This document shows, in pieces, positions 6,908-19,606 of a DNA stretch of 64,000 nt (position 1 is its first letter; each line of letters starts with the position of its first letter). The notes below the pieces were generated by a model. That model saw only the letters and a program-made list of their open reading frames with translations. It had not been told where the DNA came from and did not search any database. The position numbers and the translations under genes are program-made. The stretch comes from an uncultured Lachnospiraceae bacterium (lineage in GTDB: Bacteria > Bacillota > Clostridia > Lachnospirales > Lachnospiraceae), in NCBI GenBank assembly GCA_944383765.1, contig CALWQT010000007.1, forward strand, positions 53,461 through 117,460, written 5' to 3'.

Positions 6908-8497
6908 ATGAATATAGATGGATACTTGAAAGCAGGGTTAGTGATTGCAGCCCTTACGTTTTCAGCAGGTATTGTGGGCTGCGGACAGAGTGGACCAGTG
7001 GTGGTTACAGCAGCTCCTGATGTGGAACCTGTGGATAAAAATGCCGGTCCGGATATTGCGGCTATGAGCCCGGACGGACCATTATTTCCTGATGTGCCAG
7101 GAGCGGAAGATGCAGAACCGATTCCCGACTATCTGAGAATAGGAGTAGAGCATCCTATTGTGGCGGTTCTGCAGGAACGTTTAATGGAACTAGGATTTAT
7201 GGATAATGATGAACCTACGGAATACTATGGGGAAGTGACAGTAAATGCAGTCAAGCATTTCCAACGCCAGAACAATCTTGTCCAGGACGGTGTTGTTGGA
7301 CAGGATACTTTGCTGGCCATTTTGTCTCCTGATGCAAAGTATTATGCGGTATCCAAAGGGGTACAGGGTGACGATATCCAGAGGATACAGGGAAGGCTTT
7401 ATGAATTAGGTTATCTGGCTTCTGCTGACCAGGTGACCGGGAACTTTGGCGATTCTACGGAAGCGGCAGTGTTAAAACTTCAGAAAGTCAATGGCCTGAA
7501 AGAAGATGGAAAAGTGGGCCAGCAGACGGTTAACCTGCTTTATAGTGATGAAGTGAAACCGAATATGCTGGAATATGGCGAGAAGAGTGAAGTCGTGCTG
7601 GCATGCCAGGAAAGGCTGAAAGCTCTGGGCTATATGACTTCAGAACCGGATGGCGCTTATGGAGCTGACACTTCTATTGCAGTAAAGCGGTTCCAGTCCA
7701 GAAATGACCTGGTAGTGGACGGCTATCTGGGACCATCTACCCGTATTGCCCTTGACAGTCCGGATGCAGTTCCCAATGGACTTTCTCTGGGTGATGAAGA
7801 TGAGACTGTAAAGAGAGTTCAGGAATTGCTGAGTAAATATGGATATCTGGTATCGGGAAATGTTACCGGATATTATGGAGAGATCACGGAAAATGCAGTA
7901 AAATCCTTCCAGCGCCAGAACGGACTTTCTGCTGATGGTATGGTAGGCGTTCAGACAATAGCGAAGCTGACAGGCAATGATGTGAAAAAAGCCCCTGCAA
8001 ATTCTTCTGGAGGAAGTTCATCTTCAGGAAGCAGCGGAAACAGAGGCGGTTCCAGCGGCGGTTCTTCTTCCGGCAGCAGTTCAGGAAGAGGCAGTTCCTC
8101 TTCCGGTGGCGGTGGCGCTGTGATCAATGACAGTTCCGGTGTCAGCCGGTTGATTTCTGTGGCCAGGTCTAAGATAGGATGCCCGTATGTATGGGGGGCA
8201 AAGGGTCCAAATTCCTTTGACTGTTCTGGATTTGTATACTGGTGCCTGAATCAGGCAGGAGTAAGGCAGAGTTATCTGACGTCTTCCGGTTGGAGAAGCG
8301 TGGGTAAATATCAGAAGATCACCAGTTTTTCCAGTCTGCAGGCGGGGGATATCATTGTAGTAAATGGCCATGTGGGAATTGTATCCGGACCGGGTACGGT
8401 AATCGATGCATCTTCCAGCCATGGACGGGTGGTAGAAAGAGGTTTGAGTTCCTGGTGGCAGAATAATTTTATCTGCGGCTGGAGAATCTTTGGTTAA
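6908..8497 (+). CDS. Lipoprotein cell-wall hydrolase: four peptidoglycan-binding repeats plus NlpC/P60
   Basis: A surface enzyme expected to cleave peptide stems of peptidoglycan. The ATG at 6908 has AGAGGA upstream and gives a signal peptide ending in the lipobox IVGC with Cys25 as the lipidated residue. About residues 80-380 hold four PG_binding_1 repeats, each with a GYYGE/YGADT-like turn, FQRQN-like helix and DGxVG motif. A Ser/Gly-rich flexible linker (about 365-410) follows. The C-terminal NlpC/P60 domain has the catalytic Cys439 in FDCSGF and His488 in NGHVGI. The 529-residue protein has its own promoter and terminator. An alternative GTG start 33 bases upstream would put extra charged residues ahead of the signal peptide and is less likely. 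Confidence 0.9.
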   Translation: MNIDGYLKAGLVIAALTFSAGIVGCGQSGPVVVTAAPDVEPVDKNAGPDIAAMSPDGPLFPDVPGAEDAEPIPDYLRIGVEHPIVAVLQERLMELGFMDNDEPTEYYGEVTVNAVKHFQRQNNLVQDGVVGQDTLLAILSPDAKYYAVSKGVQGDDIQRIQGRLYELGYLASADQVTGNFGDSTEAAVLKLQKVNGLKEDGKVGQQTVNLLYSDEVKPNMLEYGEKSEVVLACQERLKALGYMTSEPDGAYGADTSIAVKRFQSRNDLVVDGYLGPSTRIALDSPDAVPNGLSLGDEDETVKRVQELLSKYGYLVSGNVTGYYGEITENAVKSFQRQNGLSADGMVGVQTIAKLTGNDVKKAPANSSGGSSSSGSSGNRGGSSGGSSSGSSSGRGSSSSGGGGAVINDSSGVSRLISVARSKIGCPYVWGAKGPNSFDCSGFVYWCLNQAGVRQSYLTSSGWRSVGKYQKITSFSSLQAGDIIVVNGHVGIVSGPGTVIDASSSHGRVVERGLSSWWQNNFICGWRIFG

Positions 8498-8533
8498 CGG
8501 ATATATCAATATATATTAGAAGGAAGTAATTGG

Positions 8534-8570
8534 AAAATCCGGCGGGAGAGTCAATTTCCTGCCGGATTTT
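8534..8570 (+). terminator. Rho-independent terminator after the lipoprotein hydrolase gene
   Basis: A 10-bp stem (8534-8543 with 8561-8570), extended by further pairs inside, is flanked by A and T runs. It lies 37 bases after the stop codon. Confidence 0.85.
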
Positions 8571-8634
8571 ATGGTGTATTTTCATAAAAAATCAATGGAA
8601 AAATCGGCAAAAATGCTAAAAACAAAAATGAACA

Positions 8635-8663
8635 TTGACAGACCGGTAAGAATGTGCTAATTT
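8635..8663 (+). promoter_or_regulatory. Promoter of the beta-glucoside operon
   Basis: TTGACA (8635-8640), a 17-base spacer ending in TGC, and TAATTT (8658-8663) form a consensus -35 with an extended -10. It lies 22 bases before the first RAT site, so transcription enters the antiterminator region directly. Confidence 0.8.
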
Positions 8664-8684
8664 AACAGCGTATGAATAAAGATT

Positions 8685-8713
8685 GGATTGTTACTGGTAA
8701 TGCAGGCTATACC
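8685..8713 (+). promoter_or_regulatory. RAT antiterminator site 1 (LicT target)
   Basis: A 29-base ribonucleic antiterminator begins GGATTGTTACTG and ends CAGGCTATACC, matching the LicT/BglG RAT pattern with a CTG/CAG apical stem and six-base loop. Its 3' half (8707-8713) is also the left arm of the following terminator, so LicT binding would prevent terminator folding. Confidence 0.9.
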
Positions 8714-8761
8714 GATTTGTAAATAATTTCTGTTGGATTATTGCAAGGGTATAGTTTTTTT
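8707..8761 (+). terminator. Conditional terminator upstream of licT
   Basis: CTATACC (8707-8713) pairs with GGTATAG (8748-8754), followed by seven Ts. It overlaps RAT site 1 and is mutually exclusive with it. The 348-base gap between the hydrolase and licT holds only a terminator, a promoter, this switch and the licT leader. Confidence 0.88.
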
Positions 8762-8845
8762 ATTATAAAAATTTCTCATAAACAACCGTTGCAGTCCAGA
8801 TGAAAGGCAAAGCCGTTCATATGTGAAAGCAGATTTGAGGAAGAT

Positions 8846-9682
8846 ATGAAAGTAGATAAGGTGATCAATAATAATCTGGTGCGCTCCTACCGGGAAGGCA
8901 GGGAAGTCCTGGTAATGGGAAAAGGGCTGGGATTTAAAAAGCAGAGGGGCGATGAGATTGATGAAAACTTGATAGAGAGGATTTATGCGGTAGAGGGGAA
9001 GGACAGGAGAAATAAACTGGAAGCCCTGCTGGGGAATATTCCTTATTCTTATCTTCAGACTACCAATGAGATCGTAAATTATGCGAAAAATTCTCTGGGC
9101 AAACCGTTGAGTGATAATATTTATCTGACTTTGACGGATCATATCAGTTTTGCAATAGAACGGGCAGGAAAGGGCATTCGATTAAAGAATGCGCTTCTGT
9201 GGGATATTCGCCGTTTGTATAATCATGAATATCTGATCGGGAAAGAGGCACTGACCATTATCCGGCGCAGACTGGGAGTGGAATTGGAAGAAGATGAAGC
9301 GGGATTTATCGCTCTTCATATTGTCAATGCCCAATTGGATAGCGGTGGCATGGAAGAAACCATGGAAATGACCAAAATGATCCAGAACATTTTGGAAATT
9401 GTAAAGTACCATTTTTGCATGGAACTGGATGAAAGTTCGATTCATTATGAACGCTTCATTACCCATCTGAAATATTTTGTGCAGAGGCTATACCGGGGCG
9501 TGGAACTGAAAGATGACGACGATACATTTCTGGAAGTGATCCGGACCAAGTATGAGAAGGAATATCGTTGTGCCCAGAAAATCCAGGAATATGTAAACAA
9601 AAAAGTTCAGCGGGGACTTTCGGAAGATGAACTCATCTATCTTACTGTCCATATCCGCCGGGTGACACAGGAAGAAATTTAA
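8846..9682 (+). CDS. licT: BglG/LicT family transcriptional antiterminator
   Basis: RNA-binding antiterminator that, when its sugar is present, binds RAT hairpins and allows read-through into the beta-glucoside genes. The 278 residues divide into the N-terminal CAT RNA-binding domain (about 1-55, with INNNLV and GKGLGFKK), PRD1 (about 65-170) and PRD2 (about 171-278). Conserved PRD histidines are visible in LTDHISFAIERA, FIALHIVNAQ, FITHLKYFVQR and LTVHIRRVT. In this family they are phosphorylated by the PTS to signal sugar and carbon status. The ATG start has a TTGAGGA site. Its own leader carries a RAT site, implying autoregulation. Confidence 0.95.
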   Translation: MKVDKVINNNLVRSYREGREVLVMGKGLGFKKQRGDEIDENLIERIYAVEGKDRRNKLEALLGNIPYSYLQTTNEIVNYAKNSLGKPLSDNIYLTLTDHISFAIERAGKGIRLKNALLWDIRRLYNHEYLIGKEALTIIRRRLGVELEEDEAGFIALHIVNAQLDSGGMEETMEMTKMIQNILEIVKYHFCMELDESSIHYERFITHLKYFVQRLYRGVELKDDDDTFLEVIRTKYEKEYRCAQKIQEYVNKKVQRGLSEDELIYLTVHIRRVTQEEI

Positions 9683-9712
9683 TTTTAAGAAAAAGTAAAG
9701 ACCATAAATGTG

Positions 9713-9737
9713 GGATTGTTACTGAAAAGGCTATACC
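9713..9737 (+). promoter_or_regulatory. RAT antiterminator site 2, shortened form
   Basis: A 25-base RAT-like element begins GGATTGTTACTG and ends GGCTATACC, four bases shorter than site 1. The apical stem appears to be CT/AG closed by a GAAA tetraloop in place of CTG/CAG with a six-base loop. Its last two bases overlap the left arm of the next terminator. Confidence 0.75.
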
Positions 9738-9795
9738 CACCGAAGAAAGGCTTGTCCATGGAAGGATATCAGCCTGTTCTTTGGTGGGTTTTTTT
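9736..9795 (+). terminator. Conditional terminator upstream of the PTS gene
   Basis: A long hairpin has cccaccgaagaa and aggct on the left and a matching right arm ending ggtggg at 9788, followed by seven Ts. It is stronger than the first terminator and is controlled by RAT site 2. Confidence 0.88.
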
Positions 9796-9839
9796 ATGCC
9801 GGAACCGGCTTTTCAAAAGAAATGCTGTGGCGATGATAA

Positions 9840-13199
<3,360 letters not shown>

Positions 13200-13207
13200 G
13201 AAGTTTA

Positions 13208-13243
13208 AAATGCCCGGCGACCGGAGACGGCCGTCGGGCATTT
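13208..13243. terminator. Bidirectional terminator between converging operons
   Basis: A stem of at least 12 bp (AAATGCCC with GGGCATTT plus inner GC pairs) lies between the glucosidase stop and the stop of the converging histidine kinase gene. A and T runs on both sides allow use in either direction. Confidence 0.8.
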
Positions 13244-13244
13244 G

Positions 13245-15524
13245 TTATGCTTCTGAGGAAGCTGGTTTATCCTTTGGTTTTATGGGGAAAGCTACCTGGG
13301 CTTTAAACAGGTCTCCGTCAATAAAGATGTCGAAACTTCCGTTTTGCAGCAGAGTCAGGCTTTTGGCAATGGAAAGCCCCAGACCGCTTCCTTCTGTTGT
13401 TCTGGCCACATCACCACGGACAAAACGTTCCGTCAGTTCGCTGGCATCAATATTCAGCGGGTTGGCGGAGACATTTTTGATGGTAAATACTGCCATATCC
13501 TCGTGGACAGCCAGATCTACATAAACACGGCTTCCCTCCATAGCATATTTAAACGCATTGTTGTAAAGATTTTCCAGAATACGCCATAATCTTCGGCCGT
13601 CAGCGGCTATGATGATACGTTTTTCCGGTATCTGGGTGATCATTTCCAGGTGCCGTATGGTGAATTTTTCTTCAAATTCCCCATTGGTCTGCTGTATCAG
13701 TTCCGTAAAGTTGATATCGCTGATTTCCAGTTTCAGATTTCCGGAGCTGGCCTTGGATGCTTCCACCAGATCTTCTGTCAGGGTTTTCAGACGCTGGGAT
13801 TTCTGGTCCAGGACTTCCAGATAAGATTGAATCCTGGGGTCCTGTATCTGTTCCCTCTTGATCAGGTCCACATAATTGATGATAGAGGTAAGAGGGGTTT
13901 TAATGTCATGAGAGACATTGGTGATCAGATCGGCTTTCAGCCGTTCGCTTTTTACCTGTTCCTGAAGGGCTTTTTCCAGTCCGGTGGTAATGTTATTCAG
14001 ATTTTCAGCCAGTTCTTTTTCTTTTCCTGAAAACAGAGAGGTATCGATCTGATAGCTGGTATCTCCCAGGGAAAGGGTACGGATGGCCTCGGTAATCTTA
14101 GTCTGTTCCCAGGCATTGTGGAACAGATAGTGAAAGCCCCACAAGTCAATCGTGATCAGTATGATCAGCAGACCGGCTGGAAGGAAAAGGCTGATGGCTC
14201 CCTGCATCTGATAAAACGTAAGGAACGCTGCACCTAAAAGTACCAGATTGGCGCCCAGGAAGCAGAAATAAGTCACTCCTACGGTTACGGTCAGAGCTTT
14301 TTCATGAAAATACAGGGATACAAATTTTTTGAAATTTTTAAAAAGGCTGTTGCTCCACAGGGTTTTTGCATGATAACGGCGTATCAGGCTGCCGGCTTCC
14401 AGAAGGAACAGCAGGTAGATACAGACGGCAGCTACCAGTTTATCTGTATAATCCCAGTATGCTACCCGGATCACCAGGTGTAAAAACTTGGAAAATACCC
14501 GGTAGCTGAGAAACAGGGACAGGGCAATACCGGCGACAAAAAGCAGGATACTGTTTTCTGTAGTGATCGTATCAAAATAGGTGAGAGGCTGGCGCTGTTC
14601 TGTCCGGAACAGATGGAAGAGAGAAACGCCCATACCCAGAAGTCCGACGGCAAGAAAAAGAATGCCGGCGGCATACATCAGTCTCATATCCCGGAAGGAA
14701 TAGTACCCTTCTGAATAAACGTCGGAGTAAGGATAGTCCGTATTCAGGCCGATGGCTACATAATAGTTGTTATTATCATAAGGATTGCTGCTTTCGGCAA
14801 TGGCGGAAATATTGGTGGGAAGGACAGAAATATTGGTGTCCGGAGACAGGGAAGTCCCTTCCAGATAACAGTATTTCCCCATGCTGCAGATTTCTTCCGG
14901 CGTCATGTCAGGTGCATTGGTATAGAGGCTTTGCTCTTCATCAGACCGATTGTAGCATACCTGAAAGACCAGATTGGAAGGAGCAGCGATCAGGTTATTA
15001 TAAGTGCTCAGATAACTTCCAAGGCGGTTCAGAATCTCCAGGGAAAGATCTTCCAGAGTGGAATAGGCATCTCCAGGTTCGGAAAAATCATCACTGGGCA
15101 TATAGACCCGCCAGTCCACCAGAAAATTATCGGAATTTTTTGCTGTTTTCGTGGACTCGCTTTTTACTACCTCATAGTCGCTGTTGAGATAATAACCGCA
15201 GGATTTTCCATAGCGGATCAGTTCATCCAGGGTATACGTAATAGACTGGCGTTCTGCTCCGTAGGTGTAAGAAACTCCCACCATTTTTTTCCCATAATCC
15301 AATTGTCCGTCTGTTTCAAATACATCTTTATAATTGACATAGTCAAAAATTTTTGCAATATCTTTTTCCAGCTGCTCCTGGAACAATGTGGAATCCTCAT
15401 AGGAGGAATGGGAAAACAGATGGATTCCCCTGCCATAATTGTAGTTCAGATACATCAGGCTTAATCCTATGATGGTAAAAATCAGGGCAGCCAGATGGAG
15501 GAAGAGGGCACTGAATCGTTTCAT
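13245..15524 (-). CDS. Multi-span sensor histidine kinase
   Basis: Membrane sensor kinase that should phosphorylate the response regulator encoded just upstream. The 759 residues start with one membrane segment, then a large outside domain (about 30-280, unrecognised, Tyr- and Asn-rich). About six more membrane segments (about 285-490) and a short HAMP-like stretch follow. Next come HisKA with the phosphorylated His in NVSHDIKTPLTS, an N box reading LYNNAFKYAM, and an ATP-binding G box GSGLGLSIAKSL. The kinase core resembles the VanS group. The ATG start overlaps an AGGAGG site formed at the regulator's stop, with 9 bases between genes. The signal is unknown. The location downstream of glgB suggests, weakly, control of carbohydrate storage or wall functions. 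Confidence 0.9.
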   Translation of the reverse strand: MKRFSALFLHLAALIFTIIGLSLMYLNYNYGRGIHLFSHSSYEDSTLFQEQLEKDIAKIFDYVNYKDVFETDGQLDYGKKMVGVSYTYGAERQSITYTLDELIRYGKSCGYYLNSDYEVVKSESTKTAKNSDNFLVDWRVYMPSDDFSEPGDAYSTLEDLSLEILNRLGSYLSTYNNLIAAPSNLVFQVCYNRSDEEQSLYTNAPDMTPEEICSMGKYCYLEGTSLSPDTNISVLPTNISAIAESSNPYDNNNYYVAIGLNTDYPYSDVYSEGYYSFRDMRLMYAAGILFLAVGLLGMGVSLFHLFRTEQRQPLTYFDTITTENSILLFVAGIALSLFLSYRVFSKFLHLVIRVAYWDYTDKLVAAVCIYLLFLLEAGSLIRRYHAKTLWSNSLFKNFKKFVSLYFHEKALTVTVGVTYFCFLGANLVLLGAAFLTFYQMQGAISLFLPAGLLIILITIDLWGFHYLFHNAWEQTKITEAIRTLSLGDTSYQIDTSLFSGKEKELAENLNNITTGLEKALQEQVKSERLKADLITNVSHDIKTPLTSIINYVDLIKREQIQDPRIQSYLEVLDQKSQRLKTLTEDLVEASKASSGNLKLEISDINFTELIQQTNGEFEEKFTIRHLEMITQIPEKRIIIAADGRRLWRILENLYNNAFKYAMEGSRVYVDLAVHEDMAVFTIKNVSANPLNIDASELTERFVRGDVARTTEGSGLGLSIAKSLTLLQNGSFDIFIDGDLFKAQVAFPIKPKDKPASSEA

Positions 15525-15533
15525 AAGCCCTCC

Positions 15534-16232
15534 TTACTGCTTTTCAATCTTATATCCCACGCCCCAGACGACTTTCAGATAACGAGGCTCTCTGGGGTTG
15601 ATCTCGATTTTTTCCCGGATATGGCGGATATGCACAGCTACCGTATTGTCGGCGCCGATGGCTTCCTCATTCCAGATCTGTTCATAAATCTCATCAATGG
15701 AAAATACCTTGCCTGCATTTTTTACCAGGAGAAGCAGGATATTGTATTCGATGGGAGTCAGTTTAATGGTTTCTCCGTCTACCTGCACTTCTTTGTTATC
15801 ATCGTTGATCGTCAGGCCGCCGCACTTATAAACCTGCTCATCTGCCTGCTGCTGGCTCAGATTGCCCAGCTGGGTATAACGGCGGATATGGGATTTCACC
15901 CTGGCTACCAGTTCCAGGGGATTAAACGGTTTGGCAATGTAATCATCCGCTCCGATATTCAGTCCCAGGATCTTGTCATTGTCTTCGGATTTGGCTGACA
16001 GGATAATGATGGGGATACTGCTGGTTTCCCGTACTTTCAGAGTGGTGCGGATACCGTCCAGTCCCGGCATCATCACGTCTATGATCATCAGGTCTACAGG
16101 AGTGCTGTCCAGGATTTCCAGGGCTTCATAACCATCATAAGCTTTGATCACATGATAGCCTTCTCCGGTAAGGTAGATGTCAATGGCTTCAACAATCTGT
16201 TTGTCGTCGTCGCATACCAATATATTCTGCAT
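15534..16232 (-). CDS. OmpR/PhoB family response regulator
   Basis: DNA-binding partner of the adjacent kinase. The 232 residues hold a receiver domain (1-115) with the acidic pair in VCDDDKQIV, phosphoacceptor Asp in LMIIDVMMPGLDG, and Lys in DYIAKPFNPLEL. A C-terminal winged helix (about 130-230) carries TVAVHIRHIREKIE and VWGVGYKIE. An AAGGAGG site precedes the ATG. It starts 39 bases after glgB ends, so glgB, this gene and the kinase may share a transcript. Confidence 0.94.
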   Translation of the reverse strand: MQNILVCDDDKQIVEAIDIYLTGEGYHVIKAYDGYEALEILDSTPVDLMIIDVMMPGLDGIRTTLKVRETSSIPIIILSAKSEDNDKILGLNIGADDYIAKPFNPLELVARVKSHIRRYTQLGNLSQQQADEQVYKCGGLTINDDNKEVQVDGETIKLTPIEYNILLLLVKNAGKVFSIDEIYEQIWNEEAIGADNTVAVHIRHIREKIEINPREPRYLKVVWGVGYKIEKQ

Positions 16233-16271
16233 GGGGCAGACCTCCTTTGTCTAAGTAGTCAATCTTTGGTT

Positions 16272-18167
16272 TTAAGAAAAGCGGAAAATGGCGGTACCAT
16301 AAGGAGGAAGGGAATAGCCGAAGGAATAGGGCTGTCCGTCACATTCTTTCTTTACAGAACGGAAGACAGGAGCGCTTTCTCCCCGGTGGTACATGCCATG
16401 AATATTGTCGAGGATCAGAGAATACTGTGCACGTTTCGGAACGCCTACCCGGTAGTCCGGTCTTGCCACAGGGGTGAAGTTCAGGACCACCAGGATATTT
16501 TTCTTACCTGTTTCATCTTTGCGGATAAAGCTGAAGATACTTCTGTCCCCATCGTTGGCATTGATCCACTGGAAACCGTTCCAGTCGCTGTCCAGCCGGT
16601 AAAAGGCTGGAAATTTGCGATACAGATGGAGAAGGTCACGGAAGTAATTCTGCAGATCCTGGTGGAGAGGCTCAGCGGCCAGATGCCAATCCAGTGCTAC
16701 TTTTTCGTCCCATTCGTGGAACTGACCGAAGTCCTGGCCCATGAACAGCAGTTTTTTACCCGGGTGAGCCATGAAAAATGTGTATCCGACTTTTAAGTTG
16801 GCAAATTTATCTTCGTAGATTCCAGGCATTTTATTGATCATGGAACATTTCAGATGAACCACTTCATCATGGGAAAGAACCAGGATAAACTGTTCGCTGG
16901 TGGCGTAGGTCATACCGAACGTCATTTTATTATGGTTGAATTTACGGAAATAAGGGTCCAGCTTCATATATTCCAGAAAATCATGCATCCAGCCCATATT
17001 CCACTTGAAGGTAAATCCCAGACCGCCGTCTGCAGGATCATGGGTGACCATAGGCCATGCGGTAGATTCTTCTGCGATCACCGCGGCGCCGTTTCCCCGT
17101 TGTTTTACCACACTGTTTAAATGCCGGAAAAATTCAATGGCTTCCAGGTTCTGGTTTCCGCCATACTGGTTGGGGACCCAGTTTCCATCGCTTCTGCCAT
17201 AGTCTAAGTAAAGCATGGAAGCAACGGCATCTACCCGCAGTCCGTCAATGTGATATTTATCGATCCAGTAAAGAGCATTGGCGATCAGGAAGTTTTTCAC
17301 TTCATTTTTTCCATAATCAAATACCTTAGTTCCCCAGTCCGGATGTTCCCCTTTTCTGGGATCGGCATATTCGTAGAGTGGCTGGCCGTCAAATTCAGCC
17401 AGTCCGTGGGCATCTTTTGGAAAATGGGCCGGAACCCAGTCCAGGATCACGCCGATGCCTTTTTTGTGAAGGTAGTTCACAAAATACATGAAGTCCTGAG
17501 GAGAACCATAACGGGAAGTGGGAGCATAGTAGCCTGTCACCTGATATCCCCAGGAGCCATCAAACGGATGTTCTGCGATCCCCATCAGTTCCACATGGGT
17601 GTATCCCATGGAAGAAACATATTCTGCCAGTTCATGGGCGGCTTCCCGGTAGGTGTAGAATCCGTCTTTTTCCTGCCGGTCTTTCTTTTTCCAGGAGCCA
17701 ATGTGGACTTCATATATAGCGAGAGGATCTTTGGTAAGGTCGGTAGTTTTCCTCTTTTCCAGCCAGGTCTGGTCTGACCAGCAGAATCCTTCCAGGCTGG
17801 CTGTGATGGAAGCAGTGCCGGGGCGGTATTCTGCGGAAAAGCCATAAGGGTCAGATTTAAACAACGCTTCCCCCTGCTGTGTGGTAATCACATATTTGTA
17901 AAGTTCCCCTTCTCCCAATCCGGGAACAAACAGTTCGTAGATTCCCGAGCTGCCCAACGGTTTCATCGGGTGGCTTTTGGTGCTCCATCCGTTGAAATCC
18001 CCGGCCAGATGGACTTCTCTGGCATGAGGAGCCCACACTGCGAAATACATTCCCTGTTTTCCACGGATCTTTTTGGGGTGTGCCCCCAGTTTTTCATAAA
18101 TTTCATAATGGGTGCCGTTACCGAAGAGATAACGGTCAACCTCTGTAATAACCCCCGTATTTGCCAT
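16272..18167 (-). CDS. glgB: 1,4-alpha-glucan branching enzyme
   Basis: Transfers segments of alpha-1,4-glucan to alpha-1,6 positions, creating branches in glycogen. The 631 residues comprise an N-terminal CBM48-like domain (about 30-120), the GH13 barrel and a C-terminal beta domain. The catalytic Asp is in DGLRVDAVASMLYLDYG, the acid Glu in VIAEESTAW, and the stabiliser Asp in LSHDEVVH. The ATG start has GGAGGAATA and lies 1 base from the upstream GH13 gene stop, indicating coupling. No glgA, glgC or glgP is in the window, so the rest of the pathway is elsewhere. Confidence 0.96.
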   Translation of the reverse strand: MANTGVITEVDRYLFGNGTHYEIYEKLGAHPKKIRGKQGMYFAVWAPHAREVHLAGDFNGWSTKSHPMKPLGSSGIYELFVPGLGEGELYKYVITTQQGEALFKSDPYGFSAEYRPGTASITASLEGFCWSDQTWLEKRKTTDLTKDPLAIYEVHIGSWKKKDRQEKDGFYTYREAAHELAEYVSSMGYTHVELMGIAEHPFDGSWGYQVTGYYAPTSRYGSPQDFMYFVNYLHKKGIGVILDWVPAHFPKDAHGLAEFDGQPLYEYADPRKGEHPDWGTKVFDYGKNEVKNFLIANALYWIDKYHIDGLRVDAVASMLYLDYGRSDGNWVPNQYGGNQNLEAIEFFRHLNSVVKQRGNGAAVIAEESTAWPMVTHDPADGGLGFTFKWNMGWMHDFLEYMKLDPYFRKFNHNKMTFGMTYATSEQFILVLSHDEVVHLKCSMINKMPGIYEDKFANLKVGYTFFMAHPGKKLLFMGQDFGQFHEWDEKVALDWHLAAEPLHQDLQNYFRDLLHLYRKFPAFYRLDSDWNGFQWINANDGDRSIFSFIRKDETGKKNILVVLNFTPVARPDYRVGVPKRAQYSLILDNIHGMYHRGESAPVFRSVKKECDGQPYSFGYSLPPYGTAIFRFS

Positions 18168-18168
18168 A

Positions 18169-19587
18169 TTATTCCTCCCCCATATCTCCTAACAGTTCTT
18201 CCATCTGTTCCGGTGACAGATCTTCCTTGTCAAGAGGAAGGCCTCCGTCCATCAAAGCGTCCCATACCTTTATGACTGTGCCGGAGTTCGCTTCCAGATG
18301 GATATCCAGACAATTGTGCTGAATGGGCACCTCATTTCCTGTAAACAGGTCTTTCGCCCTGGCGCCGCAGATGGGGAGAGGGATCAGGACCTGGCTTGGC
18401 TGGCTGTCGTTATTGACGGCAGTGATTGCCACTCCTTCCACTCCGTAGCGGGCAAAGGCATACTGGCGGTTGGTAAGTGCCAGCTGCTGATAGAGCCCTC
18501 TGTGGAATTCGCCGTTTTCCCGGTGGATCTGGATCAGACAGCGGATATAATCGGTCAGTTCATTGGAATTTTGGGCAGCTTCTGCTGCGGTGATTGCCGG
18601 GCGCAGGGCCTTGTCGCTGGTATTGGTCCGTTTTCCTTCAATCCCCCATTCGCTTCCGTAATAGATGGAAGGAATGCCCGGAAGGGTGAACAGCAGCAGG
18701 TACAGTGGTTTCAGGTGGGCTTTATCAGCCAGTTTGCTGGCGAGACGGTCTTCGTCATGGTTATCGGTAAAGGTGTACAGTTCAATCCCGTTTTTTGCCA
18801 GACGCCGGATATTGTGGGCAATCTCAAAATAATTATGGTCATTGTGGGCAGAATAAAGAGCCTTATGAAGGGCATAATTGGTCACAGAATGGAGCATTTC
18901 CGGGTTTACCCAACGGTCGTATTCTCCATGGATCACTTCTCCCATCAGCCAGAAATCTTCTTTCATCTGTTCGGTTTCCTGTCGGAGTTCTTTCATGAAA
19001 TCAAAGTCCAGTACATTGGCGCAGTCCAGGCGGAGACCGTCAATATCAAAGGTGTTGATCCAGAAACGGACAGTTTCAAATATGTATGCCTTGACTTTCG
19101 GGTTTTTCAGGTTCAGGCATGGCAGCTCCCAGTGGCCCTGCCATGCCTCATAACAGAAGGGATCTCCCAGAGGGCTCTGGCAGTGGAATGAGACACCACG
19201 GTACCAGTCTCTGTAGGGAGAGGCTTCTTTTTCTTCCATAATGTGGCGAAAAGCAAAGAATTCTCTGCCGGTGTGATTGAAAACGGCATCTATTACAACT
19301 TTAATCCCTGCATGATGGCAGGCAGATATAAAAGTTTTCAATTCCTCATTGGTTCCCAGACGGCTGTCTGCCATACGGTAATCTTTCGTGTCGTAACCAT
19401 GGCTGGAGGATTCAAACAGCGGCCCGATGTAAAGAGCGTTGAATCCCAGGTCCTGTAAATAAGGTATCCATTCCATCAGCTGCCGGAATCCATTTCCGCC
19501 TTCACCGGAGAGATGGTCTGCCGGTGCTCCGGTACAGCCGAGAGGATAAAGATGATAAAATACAGAAGCGTCATACCATTTGGTCAT
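18169..19587 (-). CDS. GH13 alpha-amylase family glycosidase
   Basis: A 472-residue, cytoplasmic (no signal peptide) GH13 enzyme expected to act on alpha-glucans or maltodextrins. Conserved regions are visible in order: VVIDAVFNH, DGLRLDCAN with the nucleophile Asp, LMGEVIHGEY with the acid Glu, and FTDNHDEDR with the stabilising Asp. The lack of an N-terminal domain separates it from neopullulanases, and it resembles short maltodextrin-active or sucrose-phosphorylase-like GH13 members. The exact reaction is not assignable. Coupling to glgB suggests glycogen or maltodextrin turnover. The ATG start has AGGAGGACC. Confidence 0.88.
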   Translation of the reverse strand: MTKWYDASVFYHLYPLGCTGAPADHLSGEGGNGFRQLMEWIPYLQDLGFNALYIGPLFESSSHGYDTKDYRMADSRLGTNEELKTFISACHHAGIKVVIDAVFNHTGREFFAFRHIMEEKEASPYRDWYRGVSFHCQSPLGDPFCYEAWQGHWELPCLNLKNPKVKAYIFETVRFWINTFDIDGLRLDCANVLDFDFMKELRQETEQMKEDFWLMGEVIHGEYDRWVNPEMLHSVTNYALHKALYSAHNDHNYFEIAHNIRRLAKNGIELYTFTDNHDEDRLASKLADKAHLKPLYLLLFTLPGIPSIYYGSEWGIEGKRTNTSDKALRPAITAAEAAQNSNELTDYIRCLIQIHRENGEFHRGLYQQLALTNRQYAFARYGVEGVAITAVNNDSQPSQVLIPLPICGARAKDLFTGNEVPIQHNCLDIHLEANSGTVIKVWDALMDGGLPLDKEDLSPEQMEELLGDMGEE

Positions 19588-19606
19588 GCGAAGGTCCTCC
19601 TGATTT

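Noticed and set aside
8810..8840. Catabolite-repression (cre) site near licT
   Set aside because: The closest match (TGAAAGCAGATTTG) lacks the conserved CG centre and is not palindromic enough.
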